Positions 1-9,467 of a DNA stretch of 64,000 nucleotides are shown here, piece by piece. The stretch is from the NCBI GenBank assembly GCA_934276735.1, contig CAKQTG010000002.1, positions 248,001-312,000 of the forward strand, written 5' to 3'. The translations under genes and the position numbers were made by a program. The first letter of the stretch is position 1. Every line of letters begins with the position of its first letter. This stretch comes from an uncultured Alphaproteobacteria bacterium (lineage in GTDB: Bacteria; Pseudomonadota; Alphaproteobacteria; Rs-D84). Under the pieces are notes generated by a model, which did no database searches, was not told where the DNA came from, and worked only from the letters and a program-made list of their open reading frames with translations.

Positions 1-474
1 GTTTTCCTTGCTGGATTCAACAACGTTCTTTGGCAATGTGGTTTGATATTTATCCTGGAACGCGTGAACAGTTTCGTGCACCAGATAGCCCAAGACAACG
101 CTGAAATCCGGTTCATGCAAAAACTCGTTATACAAATAGAACACACCATCAACATATCCGCCGACAATATCAGGCTCGTCCGGGTCAACCGTCTTAAACG
201 ATACGCGCTTGATATCAACATGCTTGTATGCCGCCAGGAAATAAATCAGCGTGCGCAGTATGGTCTTTTTATCCGCATCGTATGGATAGTCCGCCGACCA
301 CTGTTCAATATCACGGGCCAATTTATCCGGAAAATTATCATAGATATAACGCGCAAAAGATTCCGCAAATTTGCGTGCACTCTGTGGCTTGAACGCTGGG
401 GCCAGTTCGGTGATTATCCGAATACGCTCGTTTAATTCACGCGTCGCATTTGCAAACCCATTTTGTGTGTCCAT
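1..474 (-). CDS. Partial protein with HExxH zinc-protease-like motif (3' end off the left edge)
   Basis: The frame is open for 158 codons from an ATG at 474 to the window edge, so the C-terminus is missing. An AGGGG-type ribosome binding site lies just upstream. Residues 133-137 read HETVH, the zinc-binding HExxH pattern, in a context (GYLVHETVHAFQD) typical of a metallopeptidase active-site helix. No signal peptide or membrane segment is seen. It is the last visible gene of the leftward era-queA-tgt run and starts 38 bases after the preceding stop. The motif supports a zinc-dependent hydrolase, but the family cannot be named without the missing part, and HExxH alone can occur by chance. Confidence 0.6.
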   Translation of the reverse strand, partial: MDTQNGFANATRELNERIRIITELAPAFKPQSARKFAESFARYIYDNFPDKLARDIEQWSADYPYDADKKTILRTLIYFLAAYKHVDIKRVSFKTVDPDEPDIVGGYVDGVFYLYNEFLHEPDFSVVLGYLVHETVHAFQDKYQTTLPKNVVESSKEN

Positions 475-512
475 ATCCCCTGTCCCTTGTGATATTACAA
501 TCTGGGTATATT

Positions 513-824
513 TTATCTGATACGTTCGTTAAATGTCAACTTGTATGATTCTAAAATTTTATGCAATTCGGCAACGCCACGCGCACGCGATTGGTATGCC
601 ATCATCTCACGAACCGCGCGATAGTATGTATTTGCCGCAGACGCGTCGGTAAATGTCGCGATTTCTGTATGCGGAATCATTTCATATTTGCGATTGCCAG
701 CCGACGCGCATACCAGTGTAAAGACATGTGACAATTTTGCAGACGACTTTAATGCCACCGCCAGATACAATTTATCAACATCGTTGATAACAACGTTTGG
801 TGCGGGAACGGATTTTTCTGTCAT
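513..824 (-). CDS. Small conserved-looking protein downstream of tgt, function unknown
   Basis: This 103-residue soluble protein is not recognised. The start at 824 was chosen because AGGAGG sits about ten bases upstream, inside the last codons of tgt, and because only one base separates it from the tgt stop; an earlier in-frame ATG at 851 would overlap tgt. It has no signal peptide or membrane segment. The C-terminal half is mainly helical and charged (an alanine- and tyrosine-rich stretch followed by a Lys/Arg-rich end). The tight spacing implies translational coupling with tgt, but a role in queuosine modification is only a guess. Confidence 0.7.
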   Translation of the reverse strand: MTEKSVPAPNVVINDVDKLYLAVALKSSAKLSHVFTLVCASAGNRKYEMIPHTEIATFTDASAANTYYRAVREMMAYQSRARGVAELHKILESYKLTFNERIR

Positions 825-825
825 T

Positions 826-1938
<1,113 letters not shown>

Positions 1939-3537
1939 TTATTCCCCATCCTTTTTGAATAATAAACAACAATCACCGTATGAAAAAAATCTGTATTTTT
2001 CGGCAACGGCGTGCGCATACGCAGACTTCATTTTGTCCAGTCCCGCAAACGCCGAAACCAACATAAACAGCGTTGATTTTGGCAAATGAAAATTCGTCAG
2101 TAATATGTCAACCGCGCCGAATTTATATCCCGGCGTAATGAATATATCTGTCGTGTCACAAAACGGCACAACACGGCGACTGCGTTGCGATACTGGCAAT
2201 TCACGATTGCGTATTGCCGCACTTTCCAATGTCCGCATTGACGTCGTTCCAACCGCAATGACACGATTTGCGTTGTTTATAATATCTGCCTGGGCCGGTG
2301 TGATTTGGCACCACTCGCTGTGCATTTTATGTTGGGATAAATCTTCGGTTTTAACCGGCATCCATGTGCCGGCCCCAACGTGCAAAGTGACCTTGACAAT
2401 CGTTGCACCACGGCGCGTGATTTCGTCCATCAATTCAGGTGTAAAATGTAATCCTGCGGTCGGTGCGGCCATTGACCCGATTGGGTCAGCATATACCGTT
2501 TGATAGCGTTCACGATCAGAATCTTCCTGGTCGCGGTGCATGTATGGCGGCAATGGCATTTTGCCGATTTTATTCAGAACAGCAAAAACATCATCGCATA
2601 AAAATTCCAGTTTCAGACCACTGTCGGCGTCAGAATCCACAACGCGGATTTGCGTGCCGTCGGTCATTGTCAACGTGTCGCCCACCGCAATACGTGTAAA
2701 TTTCTTGCACAGGCCCCACCACATATTTCCGCCCGCCGCGGTATGTAACGTGATTTCATACGTGTGCCCGACAGCGTCGGTCGCATCAAATCGCGCCGGA
2801 ATAACACGCGAATTATTAAACACCACCACGTCGCCTGGACGAATATAATCCAAAAAATCCCGAATATGCCGGTCAAATAGCTCAACACCGACACCCCGCC
2901 CTGCGGGCACCCCCGACCCGGGCCCCGCGGAATTGTTAAATTCCGTGGGTGGTTCCGCCAGAGGGGAACTTTGCTCTGCAGTGGTTGCATCTTGTGTTTT
3001 TCTGAAACCGAAACCAGTTCCCCTCTGGCTAGAGGGGTGGCGCAACGCGCCGGGGTGTCGTTTTATCATCTCGGCCACCGCGGTGGCATCTTTCAGCACA
3101 TCTTTGGCCGGCACATGCAACGCTGTCAACCCCAGAGACAACAAATAACGCTCGCGCTCATCATCGTATGAAAATTTCATATCGTGTGTGGCTTTATCAT
3201 CAATCTCAATTACAAAACCGGTTGTCGGACAAAAAAAGTCAACGATATAGTTTCCGATTACTGTTTGACGGTTAAAATTCAATCCGTTTATTTTTTTGCC
3301 ATTTATTTGACGCCACAATAATGCTTCTGGCAAACTGCCAGCGCGACGCAATTCTGCGGCACGTGCCAACAATTCTTTATTTCGCGGCAACACCGACACC
3401 CCGCCCTGCGGGCACCCCTCTGGCCAGAGGGGAACTGGTTTCACCACCAACATACGAGATGCGTCACGGCGCGCCAACGGATGCGACGCAATCAATTCAG
3501 ACGGCAACTCAAAATCAAAATCCGATGTGTGTAACAT
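1939..3537 (-). CDS. queA: S-adenosylmethionine:tRNA ribosyltransferase-isomerase with in-frame DUF559 endonuclease insertion
   Basis: QueA converts preQ1-34 in tRNA to epoxyqueuosine. At 532 residues it is about 185 longer than usual (about 350). Residues 1-33 (SDFDFELP, RDASRMLVV) and about 219-532 (RPGDVVVFNNSRVIPAR, GLHFT, GTTSMRTLESA, TNFHLPKS, YRFFSYGD) match ordinary QueA on both sides. Residues about 34-218 are foreign: a DUF559-type endonuclease-like domain (about 53-160, with a IVDFFCP...VIEIDD segment carrying acidic residues) flanked by low-complexity Gly/Pro-rich sequence encoded by palindromic repeats. The insert falls in the loop where E. coli QueA has LSLDG...THGTF. The frame stays open across it. 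era ends one base upstream; tgt follows directly. Whether the enlarged enzyme is active is unknown. Confidence 0.93.
   Translation of the reverse strand: MLHTSDFDFELPSELIASHPLARRDASRMLVVKPVPLWPEGCPQGGVSVLPRNKELLARAAELRRAGSLPEALLWRQINGKKINGLNFNRQTVIGNYIVDFFCPTTGFVIEIDDKATHDMKFSYDDERERYLLSLGLTALHVPAKDVLKDATAVAEMIKRHPGALRHPSSQRGTGFGFRKTQDATTAEQSSPLAEPPTEFNNSAGPGSGVPAGRGVGVELFDRHIRDFLDYIRPGDVVVFNNSRVIPARFDATDAVGHTYEITLHTAAGGNMWWGLCKKFTRIAVGDTLTMTDGTQIRVVDSDADSGLKLEFLCDDVFAVLNKIGKMPLPPYMHRDQEDSDRERYQTVYADPIGSMAAPTAGLHFTPELMDEITRRGATIVKVTLHVGAGTWMPVKTEDLSQHKMHSEWCQITPAQADIINNANRVIAVGTTSMRTLESAAIRNRELPVSQRSRRVVPFCDTTDIFITPGYKFGAVDILLTNFHLPKSTLFMLVSAFAGLDKMKSAYAHAVAEKYRFFSYGDCCLLFKKDGE
2883..3438 (-). 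mobile_element. Repeat-bounded DUF559 element inserted inside queA
   Basis: A 31-bp direct repeat occurs at 2883-2913 and 3388-3418, and a related inverted copy lies at about 3020-3056 (GAGGGGTGGCGC...GGGGTGTCG type). A second palindromic block at 2922-2975 (GGAATTGTTAAATTCC core) recurs at 8862-8910 in an intergenic repeat island. Between the repeats lies a coding stretch for a DUF559 domain, a family related to very-short-patch-repair and restriction endonucleases. The whole block is read in frame with queA. This resembles the in-frame palindromic elements described in Rickettsia, but with an endonuclease-like domain as cargo. Boundaries are approximate because the duplicated target is not obvious. 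Confidence 0.75.
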
Positions 3538-3538
3538 A

Positions 3539-4444
3539 TTATTTCTTGAAATCTAATCCCTGGTCAGCATAGTTTTCCGCCTTGTCTTCCCAATCTGGTT
3601 CAACACGCACAAATAAATGCAGACGCGCGTTCACGCCCCACTGGTTCTGGATATCGTGACGCGCCGCGGTGCCAATTTGCTTTAACTGTTCGCCACCACG
3701 GCCAATTACAATCTTTTTGTGTGCATCATTTCGCACGGCAATCTTTTGATATATGTCCAGAACGCCATCTGGGTCAACATCAACGCGTTCAGTCAAAACA
3801 TTGATATGATACGGCAGTTCTTGGTGAATATATTTGTAAATCTTTTCCCGGGTCAATTCAGATAAATACAGGTTATCAGGCACATCAACTGCATCCGATG
3901 CATCAAACAAATACGGAGACGCTGGCATTACCATCGCCAACGATTCCAACATTCCATCAATCCCGTCGTTTTTCAGCGCAGAAATCATAAATATTTCGCG
4001 CCAGGGAGCCATTTTGGACAATTCATCAACAATCGGCAACAGGTCTTGCTTGCGCACGGAATCAACCTTGTTCAGTGCAACAAACAGATTTTTATGTTCA
4101 CTGATTTTCTGAACCAGGCCACGAATTGTCGCCGTCACACCCTTTTGTGCGTCCATAATCAACAGCACCGCATCCGCGTCTGAAATTGCTGACATAGCCG
4201 CACCAACCATCGCCCGGTCCAGGCGACGCTTCGGCACAAACACGCCCGGCGTGTCCACCAGTATAACCTGGCGATTGCCGACCATTTTCACCGCCCGCAA
4301 ATTAGTGCGCGTGGTTTGCACCTTGTGCGAAACGATGGACACCTTGCGCCCCATAATGCGATTTAATAATGTGCTTTTCCCGGCATTTGTTGGACCAACA
4401 ATGGCAACAAAGCCCGAATATGTTTTTTCATTTTTCGTATTCAT
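3539..4444 (-). CDS. era: GTPase Era
   Basis: Era is a ribosome-associated GTPase that binds the 3' end of 16S rRNA during 30S assembly. The 301-residue protein has the expected length. G1 is GPTNAGKS (17-24; an Ala replaces the usual Val), G3 is DTPG (64-67) and G4 is NKVD (125-128). The C-terminal KH domain has the GxxG signature GRGGEQ near residue 250. It is the first gene of the leftward era-queA-tgt run and is one base from queA. A TATTCT hexamer sits seven bases before the ATG, so the transcript may be leaderless, though the -35 is weak. It diverges from dcd. Confidence 0.97.
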   Translation of the reverse strand: MNTKNEKTYSGFVAIVGPTNAGKSTLLNRIMGRKVSIVSHKVQTTRTNLRAVKMVGNRQVILVDTPGVFVPKRRLDRAMVGAAMSAISDADAVLLIMDAQKGVTATIRGLVQKISEHKNLFVALNKVDSVRKQDLLPIVDELSKMAPWREIFMISALKNDGIDGMLESLAMVMPASPYLFDASDAVDVPDNLYLSELTREKIYKYIHQELPYHINVLTERVDVDPDGVLDIYQKIAVRNDAHKKIVIGRGGEQLKQIGTAARHDIQNQWGVNARLHLFVRVEPDWEDKAENYADQGLDFKK

Positions 4445-4487
4445 ACCGCGCAGAATACCACAGCAAAACTAAAAGTGAATAAAAATC

Positions 4488-4515
4488 TTGCAAATCAATA
4501 TACAGATTGTAAAAT
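4488..4515 (+). promoter_or_regulatory. Predicted promoter of dcd
   Basis: TTGCAA and TAAAAT are separated by 16 bases, pointing rightward into dcd, with about 40 bases of leader before the chosen ATG at 4559. Confidence 0.55.
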
Positions 4516-4558
4516 TCATCACCAGAGAGAGAGGGTGCAACAAAAAAGGCAAAATACC

Positions 4559-5275
4559 ATGCAACTGACTGGCCCCGAAATTCTGCGCCGTATGCAAATA
4601 AAAAATCCAAACAACCCTGACGCGCGTCCCGACATTGTAATTGAACCGTTTAACAGCACATGCCTGGGCAGTAACAGTTATGACCTGCACCTGGGGAATT
4701 TGTTACGCGTATATACCCAGACAATTCCAGCAGGTATGCGGCCTGCGATTAAATACGACCCTATGCGCCACGATTGGTCAATGCGCGATTGGTTCTATGA
4801 CGCGCCAAAATACCAAGATTATCTGGCACACCCTGAAAAATATGATTTTCGTAATCCACAATATTTGCTAAACCCATGTGATGAAAAATCGCACCGAACA
4901 ACCGATATTGAAATTCCGGATTCGGGTCTGATTTTATCACCAAGTATTGGTTACCTGGGCGCGACGGTTGAATACACCGAAACGCGCAACCTGTTTCCGT
5001 ATATTGATGGCAAATCATCGGTGGGGCGCAACTTTATATTAAACCACCACACGGCAGGGCGCGGCGACGACGGTTTTTGTGGCCAATGGACATTAGAAAT
5101 CCGTGTTCTGTATCCAACGGTTGTATTCCCGAATATGCGCATAGGCCAGATTTATTACGAAGAATTCAGCGGTGCACGTAATCCATACGATAAAAACCCT
5201 GCCAGCCATTATAATAGCCAGCGCGGTCCGACCGCTGCGGCGATTATCCCGATTGATAATATCAAAACACGCTGA
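4559..5275 (+). CDS. dcd: dCTP deaminase / dUTPase family protein, enlarged
   Basis: The protein belongs to the trimeric dCTP deaminase/dUTPase superfamily, which makes dUTP (or dUMP) for thymidylate synthesis. GKSSVGR (151-157) matches the phosphate-binding motif and GQWTLEI (175-181) the active-site strand, with Glu180 in the place of the deaminase catalytic Glu. At 238 residues it is about 45 longer than the E. coli enzyme; the extra sequence lies between about 60 and 115 and is rich in Trp, Tyr and Asp. The ATG at 4559 is preferred because homology starts there (MQLTGPEIL). It is monocistronic and ends at a bidirectional terminator. A tdk gene elsewhere in the window also serves thymidylate supply. 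Confidence 0.85.
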   Translation: MQLTGPEILRRMQIKNPNNPDARPDIVIEPFNSTCLGSNSYDLHLGNLLRVYTQTIPAGMRPAIKYDPMRHDWSMRDWFYDAPKYQDYLAHPEKYDFRNPQYLLNPCDEKSHRTTDIEIPDSGLILSPSIGYLGATVEYTETRNLFPYIDGKSSVGRNFILNHHTAGRGDDGFCGQWTLEIRVLYPTVVFPNMRIGQIYYEEFSGARNPYDKNPASHYNSQRGPTAAAIIPIDNIKTR

Positions 5276-5278
5276 TAA

Positions 5279-5303
5279 AAAACCGCCAACTGGCGGTTTT
5301 TAT
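5279..5303. terminator. Bidirectional terminator between dcd and bamD
   Basis: AACCGCC and GGCGGTT form a 7-bp stem with an AACT loop, with A-run on the left and T-run on the right, so it can serve both convergent genes. Confidence 0.85.
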
Positions 5304-5304
5304 T

Positions 5305-6024
5305 TTACTTTAACTTTTTCGTCCATTCGTTATCTGGGAAATTAGTCCGCAACATTTCAGCATATCCGGCGGCCTGGGACGGCAAACCGATTGCGGTATA
5401 ACATTCCGTCAGACGAAATAATGCCTCGGGCGTCATGGCGGTTTCCTGGGCACCATCAATCACAGATTGCAGATTTGAAATCGCACTGGTCCAATTTTGT
5501 TGCGCCATATCGTGACGCGCAGAATACATAACCTTGCCAGCCAGATAATTCTTTAATATTAAAATCTTGTTTTCTGCATTTTTCGCATATGGCGAATTCG
5601 GGAAACGCGCAACCAGTTGTTGGAATTGTTGCATGGCATATGCTGACATACCGGGCTCGCGACGAACGTCACTGACCTGGCGATAATAGCACATACCACG
5701 CAAATACATCATATATGGCACATCGGCATGTCCCGGATGAAAACGCATAAAACGGTCAATCGCCAAAATCGCCCCCGCAAAGTCATCGTCCAGATAATGC
5801 GAATACGCCGCCATTACCAGTGCATCTGCGGCCCATGGACTGGACGGATACTGGGATTCGGCCTTTAAGAATTCGGTTGCAGCGGCGTCATAATTCTTGT
5901 CATTAAATTCATCATATGCCGTTGCATATATTTGTGTCAGTGGCTGTTGTGGCTCAATCTTTTCGCCGCCCCCGCACGATGCCAGCACAAAAATCGCACC
6001 ACATAACGCAATTATTTTTTTCAT
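5305..6024 (-). CDS. bamD: Outer membrane assembly lipoprotein BamD
   Basis: BamD is the TPR lipoprotein of the BAM complex that folds beta-barrel proteins into the outer membrane. The 239-residue product begins with a lipoprotein signal peptide ending in a LASC lipobox (Cys17). Downstream are helical tetratricopeptide-like repeats, with the family pattern YDAAATEFLKAESQYP, LRGMCYYR and FPNSPYAKNA. Length matches the family (about 245). It is convergent with dcd and divergent from murJ. On this strand AAGGCAGG precedes the ATG. The presence of BamD and several beta-barrel proteins establishes a diderm envelope. Confidence 0.93.
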   Translation of the reverse strand: MKKIIALCGAIFVLASCGGGEKIEPQQPLTQIYATAYDEFNDKNYDAAATEFLKAESQYPSSPWAADALVMAAYSHYLDDDFAGAILAIDRFMRFHPGHADVPYMMYLRGMCYYRQVSDVRREPGMSAYAMQQFQQLVARFPNSPYAKNAENKILILKNYLAGKVMYSARHDMAQQNWTSAISNLQSVIDGAQETAMTPEALFRLTECYTAIGLPSQAAGYAEMLRTNFPDNEWTKKLK

Positions 6025-6036
6025 TTATTTCCTGCC

Positions 6037-6066
6037 TTGATTTTACATTACAAAGGTGAGTATAAT
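6037..6066 (+). promoter_or_regulatory. murJ promoter giving a leaderless transcript
   Basis: TTGATT (6037-6042) and TATAAT (6061-6066) are 18 bases apart. Only seven bases separate the -10 from the murJ ATG, so transcription should begin at or next to the start codon. Confidence 0.75.
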
Positions 6067-6073
6067 CTAAACT

Positions 6074-7537
6074 ATGAATCTAGGCAAACATATTTTCGGG
6101 GTTGGTGCCATGACCGGCATCAGCCGCATATTTGGTTTTGTGCGCGACATGCTGATTGCGCGTGTATTGGGCGCAGGACGCCTGTCTGACGTGTTTCTGG
6201 CAGCGTTCAAGTTGCCGAATTTATTCCGCGACCTGTTGGGCGAAGGGGCCCTGTCGGCGATATTTATCCCAATGTATACCGATTCAAAAAAAGACGATGC
6301 GTTTGCAAAAAATGTGTTTTCGTGGTTGATGGTCGTATTGCTGGGAATAACGATACTGTTCGAAATATTTATGCCGTTGGTTGTGTGGGGACTGGCCCCG
6401 GGTTTTGCCAATGTTCCGGGCAAGATGGATTTGACCGTCATCATTTCGCGCATTATGTTCTTTTATGTGATATTTGTGTGCGCGTCGGCGTTTTTATCGG
6501 CGATATTGAACGCATGCTCGCGTTTCTTGCTGGCGGCATTTATGCCGGTGCTGTTGAATATTATGCTGATTTGTGTACTGTTGGCGGCGGCATACTTTAA
6601 TATCACCGATGGCGTGCTGTATCTGATGGCGGGCACGGTTGTCGCATCGGGCGTGATTCAGTTTGGAATCCTGTGGCATCGCATACGACGCAAGCATTTT
6701 GGACTGCGACTGGTGCGACCAAAATGGACCCCGGGCATAAAGCATATGTTCAGTCGCCTGGGTATCAGTATTATCGGCAACGGATTTTACCAGATTACGA
6801 TTATCGTCGGCACATTGGTTGCCAGTTTCCAGTCTGGTGCGGTGTCATGGCTGTATTATTCTGACCGAATTGTCCAGTTGCCATTTGCGATGATTGGATT
6901 AGCGGTGGGAACAGTGCTGATGTCATCAATATCAAACGCCCTGGCGAATCAGAATATGCGCAGCGTATATATCCAACAGAATTCATCACTGCGCCGGTCA
7001 ATGATGTTGATTATGCCGTGCGTGGCGGGGCTGTTCGTATTGGCGCACCCGATTATCAGATACCTGTTCCAGTATGGCGCGTGGACGGCAGAATCAACAC
7101 ACGCGGTTGCATTGGCGATTATGATTCAGGTTTTCGCCCTGCCCGCGATGATGGTCAGCCAGATTTACAGCAAGACCCTGTATGCGTCCCAAGATGTCAA
7201 GACGCCTGTCCGCACCAGTATGATTTCGCTGGGGGTGGCGGCGGTGATTTATCTGGCACTGTTTCCGGTGGCGGGATATTTGGCGATACCAATTGGTATC
7301 GTGGCCAGTGGGTACTTGAAAAACTATCTGTTGGGACGGGCGTGTCGTCAACGTGAATTGGTGCACCATGATGGCCGCACAATACGTGCAATTGCTGTTT
7401 TTGGGATTTTATCCGCGGTGCTGGGCGTGGGACTGTGGTTCGTGCCGATTACCAGTATTTGGATGTTATTCGCGGCAATCGCGGGATATGGGGCAATCTA
7501 TCTGCCGGTGGCATACGTAATTGACCGAAAAATATAG
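6074..7537 (+). CDS. murJ: Lipid II flippase MurJ
   Basis: MurJ flips lipid II across the inner membrane for peptidoglycan synthesis. The 487-residue polytopic protein (about 14 predicted membrane spans) has the MVF/MurJ N-terminus: TGISRIFGFVRDMLIARVLGAG followed by DVFLAAFKLPNLFRDLLGEGA. The conserved Arg in the GFVRD segment, needed for flipping in E. coli, is present. Length is slightly short of E. coli (511). It has its own promoter and probably no 5' untranslated leader, and is divergent from bamD. No downstream partner is coupled; rlpA follows from its own promoter. Confidence 0.96.
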   Translation: MNLGKHIFGVGAMTGISRIFGFVRDMLIARVLGAGRLSDVFLAAFKLPNLFRDLLGEGALSAIFIPMYTDSKKDDAFAKNVFSWLMVVLLGITILFEIFMPLVVWGLAPGFANVPGKMDLTVIISRIMFFYVIFVCASAFLSAILNACSRFLLAAFMPVLLNIMLICVLLAAAYFNITDGVLYLMAGTVVASGVIQFGILWHRIRRKHFGLRLVRPKWTPGIKHMFSRLGISIIGNGFYQITIIVGTLVASFQSGAVSWLYYSDRIVQLPFAMIGLAVGTVLMSSISNALANQNMRSVYIQQNSSLRRSMMLIMPCVAGLFVLAHPIIRYLFQYGAWTAESTHAVALAIMIQVFALPAMMVSQIYSKTLYASQDVKTPVRTSMISLGVAAVIYLALFPVAGYLAIPIGIVASGYLKNYLLGRACRQRELVHHDGRTIRAIAVFGILSAVLGVGLWFVPITSIWMLFAAIAGYGAIYLPVAYVIDRKI

Positions 7538-7551
7538 CCCAAATAATAAAG

Positions 7552-7580
7552 TTGAAACTGGGACTTTTATGTGATAGAAT
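7552..7580 (+). promoter_or_regulatory. rlpA promoter
   Basis: TTGAAA and TAGAAT are 17 bases apart. The leader of about 27 bases contains AAGGAG before the ATG at 7614, so unlike murJ this message has a normal ribosome binding site. Confidence 0.75.
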
Positions 7581-7613
7581 TGAAATCATAAGAGAATGTA
7601 AGGAGTCCCAACT

Positions 7614-8495
7614 ATGAAAAAAATCGTTTCATTGGCAGCTTTGACTGCTATCTTGGCGGGTTGCGCGGGCAACAACGCAACTAATGCACCGGCGGGCTAT
7701 GGTTCTGATGGCTTTGGCGAAGAAACCCTGGTTACCAGCGGCGGCGACAAAAGCCTGAATGCCGCATATCTGATGGCACCGGCACCTAAATACTATGTCG
7801 GCAGCGCATACAAGGTCGAAGATGTTCAGTATATCCCAGCCGAAGATTTAAACTATAACCAGACCGGTATCGCGGGTATTATCCCAACCGAATTGAACGG
7901 CACAAAAACCAGCAACGGCGAAACATTTGATGCGAACCAGATGGTCGCAACCAGCAAGACGTTACCACTGCCTACAATTGCACGTGTAACCAACTTGGAC
8001 AACGGTCAATCGGTCGTCGTTCGCGTGAACAACCGCGGTCCATTTGTGAACACACGTATTATGGACTTGTCGCCGGCCGCTGCCGCACGTATCGGTATGA
8101 ATGGCCAGTCCAAGGTCCAGGTCCAGGTTATGGCCCAGGAATCCACCGCGGTTAAAAATGCAACGATTGGCGCGAATACACCAGCACAGCCAGCAATTGT
8201 TGAAACAACGACTGTGACTGAAACGGTTGTCCAGCCGGCGCAAACTGCAACATCCGGTGAATACAGCGTCCAAGTTGCGGCGTTCTATGCCGAAGACAGT
8301 GCAGAAAACCTGGCGGCACGTATGCGCACATACGGTGATGCCACCGTTGTCAAAGAAGGCGACATGTACAAGGTTCGTATTGTGAATCTGGATGCGCCAA
8401 AGGCACGTGCGGTTATTGACGCCCTGCGTAATAACGAAGGAATGGCCCCAGGCCTGTTAAAAAATGGTCGTTGGATAAACGCCGACAGCATTTAA
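7614..8495 (+). CDS. rlpA: RlpA-like lipoprotein (DPBB plus SPOR) lacking two conserved active-site residues
   Basis: RlpA proteins are septal lipoproteins; the Pseudomonas enzyme is a lytic transglycosylase that cuts denuded glycans. The 293-residue product has a lipoprotein signal (LAGC, Cys17), a double-psi beta-barrel (about 84-175, TSNGETFD, KTLPLP, RVTNL, RGPF) and a C-terminal SPOR domain (about 217-290, YSVQVAAF) that targets denuded peptidoglycan at the septum. In typical RlpA the barrel contains AAHKTLP and VNDRGPF; here the His is Ser114 and the Asp is Asn140. The domain is therefore probably not catalytic in the known way. It is flanked by its own promoter and a strong terminator. 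Confidence 0.9.
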   Translation: MKKIVSLAALTAILAGCAGNNATNAPAGYGSDGFGEETLVTSGGDKSLNAAYLMAPAPKYYVGSAYKVEDVQYIPAEDLNYNQTGIAGIIPTELNGTKTSNGETFDANQMVATSKTLPLPTIARVTNLDNGQSVVVRVNNRGPFVNTRIMDLSPAAAARIGMNGQSKVQVQVMAQESTAVKNATIGANTPAQPAIVETTTVTETVVQPAQTATSGEYSVQVAAFYAEDSAENLAARMRTYGDATVVKEGDMYKVRIVNLDAPKARAVIDALRNNEGMAPGLLKNGRWINADSI

Positions 8496-8522
8496 AAAAC
8501 GCCCCACCGGGGCGTTTTTTTT
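8495..8522 (+). terminator. rlpA terminator
   Basis: AACGCCCC, a short ACC loop, GGGGCGTT and a run of T form a strong intrinsic terminator directly after the stop. Confidence 0.9.
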
Positions 8523-9461
8523 ATTAGAGAGCAATGAAAAAGTGAGTAAGTGACAGAGTGATAAAGTGATATAGTTTTAGAATAGAAAACTATTCATGTG
8601 TCGCCTGCGGACTGCGTCCTTGCCGCAACCTTCGCGTACCGCTCGGTTTCATTGCGAGCGAAGCGCGGCAATCCATAAAACGACACCCCGGTGCTGCGCA
8701 CCACCCCTCTCGCCCGAGGGGAACTTTATTTCGTTTCCGTTGCGGAACAAGTTCTCCTCCTGTGGAGGAGTCCCGCGCAGCGGAGAGGTGGTCTTTTTTA
8801 TACATATATCAACATTACGAATTCTCAAGACCACCCCGGCACTGCGTGCCACCCCGCCCCGGGCCCCGCGGAATTGTTAAATTCCGTGGGAGGTTCCCGG
8901 AGGGGAACTTGGACCGCGACTAAGACATAAAATAAACACAAATACACCGCCCTTGTCATTCCTGCGCAGGCAGGAATAGGGTCTATGCAGTGCGAGCGGA
9001 CACGAGCCGTATCCAAACAGTTGCGGATTTATTATTGGTGAATAATTGCCGAATTACGACCAACCAAGGGAACACAATGGACCCCGGCCTGCGCCGGGGT
9101 GACGACAGCGTGTGGTTTGTTGTCCAATTTTTTCGGACATGGTTCAAATTTATGTCGCAGAATTTTTCTTAGGTGTCATCCTGTGGCTTGACCACAGGAT
9201 CCAGGTCTTATAAATGTTGCGCGCCGATGGCGCGCGTCATTGCTCTCTGCTCTCTGCGCATTGCTCTCTATAAAAAAATACCCGCCGGATGCATCGCTGG
9301 TAAGTGATACAGAAAGGAACGGTGGGGTATTTTATTCTGCGCACAATAACGCCCATTGTGATATTTTTCACCAGATCTTTTATTTTTACCAGGCCTGCCG
9401 AAACGCCACAGAGAAATCACATACTCGTTTGTAATAACAATTCGCTTTTAATTGTCGGGCG
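8523..9461. repeat. Gene-free repeat island between rlpA and the Smr gene
   Basis: This 940-bp stretch contains no convincing gene. From left to right it holds: GAGAGCAATG (inverse of the ATTGCTCTC motif at 9238-9270); GTGA-rich short repeats with TTTAGAATAGAAAAC at 8541-8590, repeated at 14055-14095; a CATTGCGAGCGAAGCGCGGC palindrome near 8650; GAGGGG/CACCCC hairpins at 8680-8790 like those in the queA insertion; the GGAATTGTTAAATTCC block at 8868-8885; a 149-bp MITE-like copy at 8955-9103; and a perfect hairpin ATCCTGTGG/CCACAGGAT near 9179-9202. The mixture looks like a hotspot where short mobile repeats nest. Confidence 0.8.
8955..9103 (+). mobile_element. MITE-like repeat, copy 1
   Basis: The 149-bp unit starts GTCATTCCTGCGCAGG and ends CGCCGGGGTGAC, giving imperfect terminal inverted repeats of about 23 bases built around GCGCAGGC. 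It is about 80 percent like copies at 14108-14257 and, inverted, 14414-14564. No open frame for a transposase is inside, so it would have to move in trans. Confidence 0.75.
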
Positions 9462-9467
9462 GTGGGG

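Noticed and set aside
2884..3438. Intein in queA
   Set aside because: No Cys/Ser at the left junction, no HN at the right and no splicing blocks; the domain is DUF559, not a LAGLIDADG homing nuclease.
8523..9461. CRISPR array
   Set aside because: Repeats differ in length and type and are palindromic blocks, not equal repeats with unique spacers; no cas genes.
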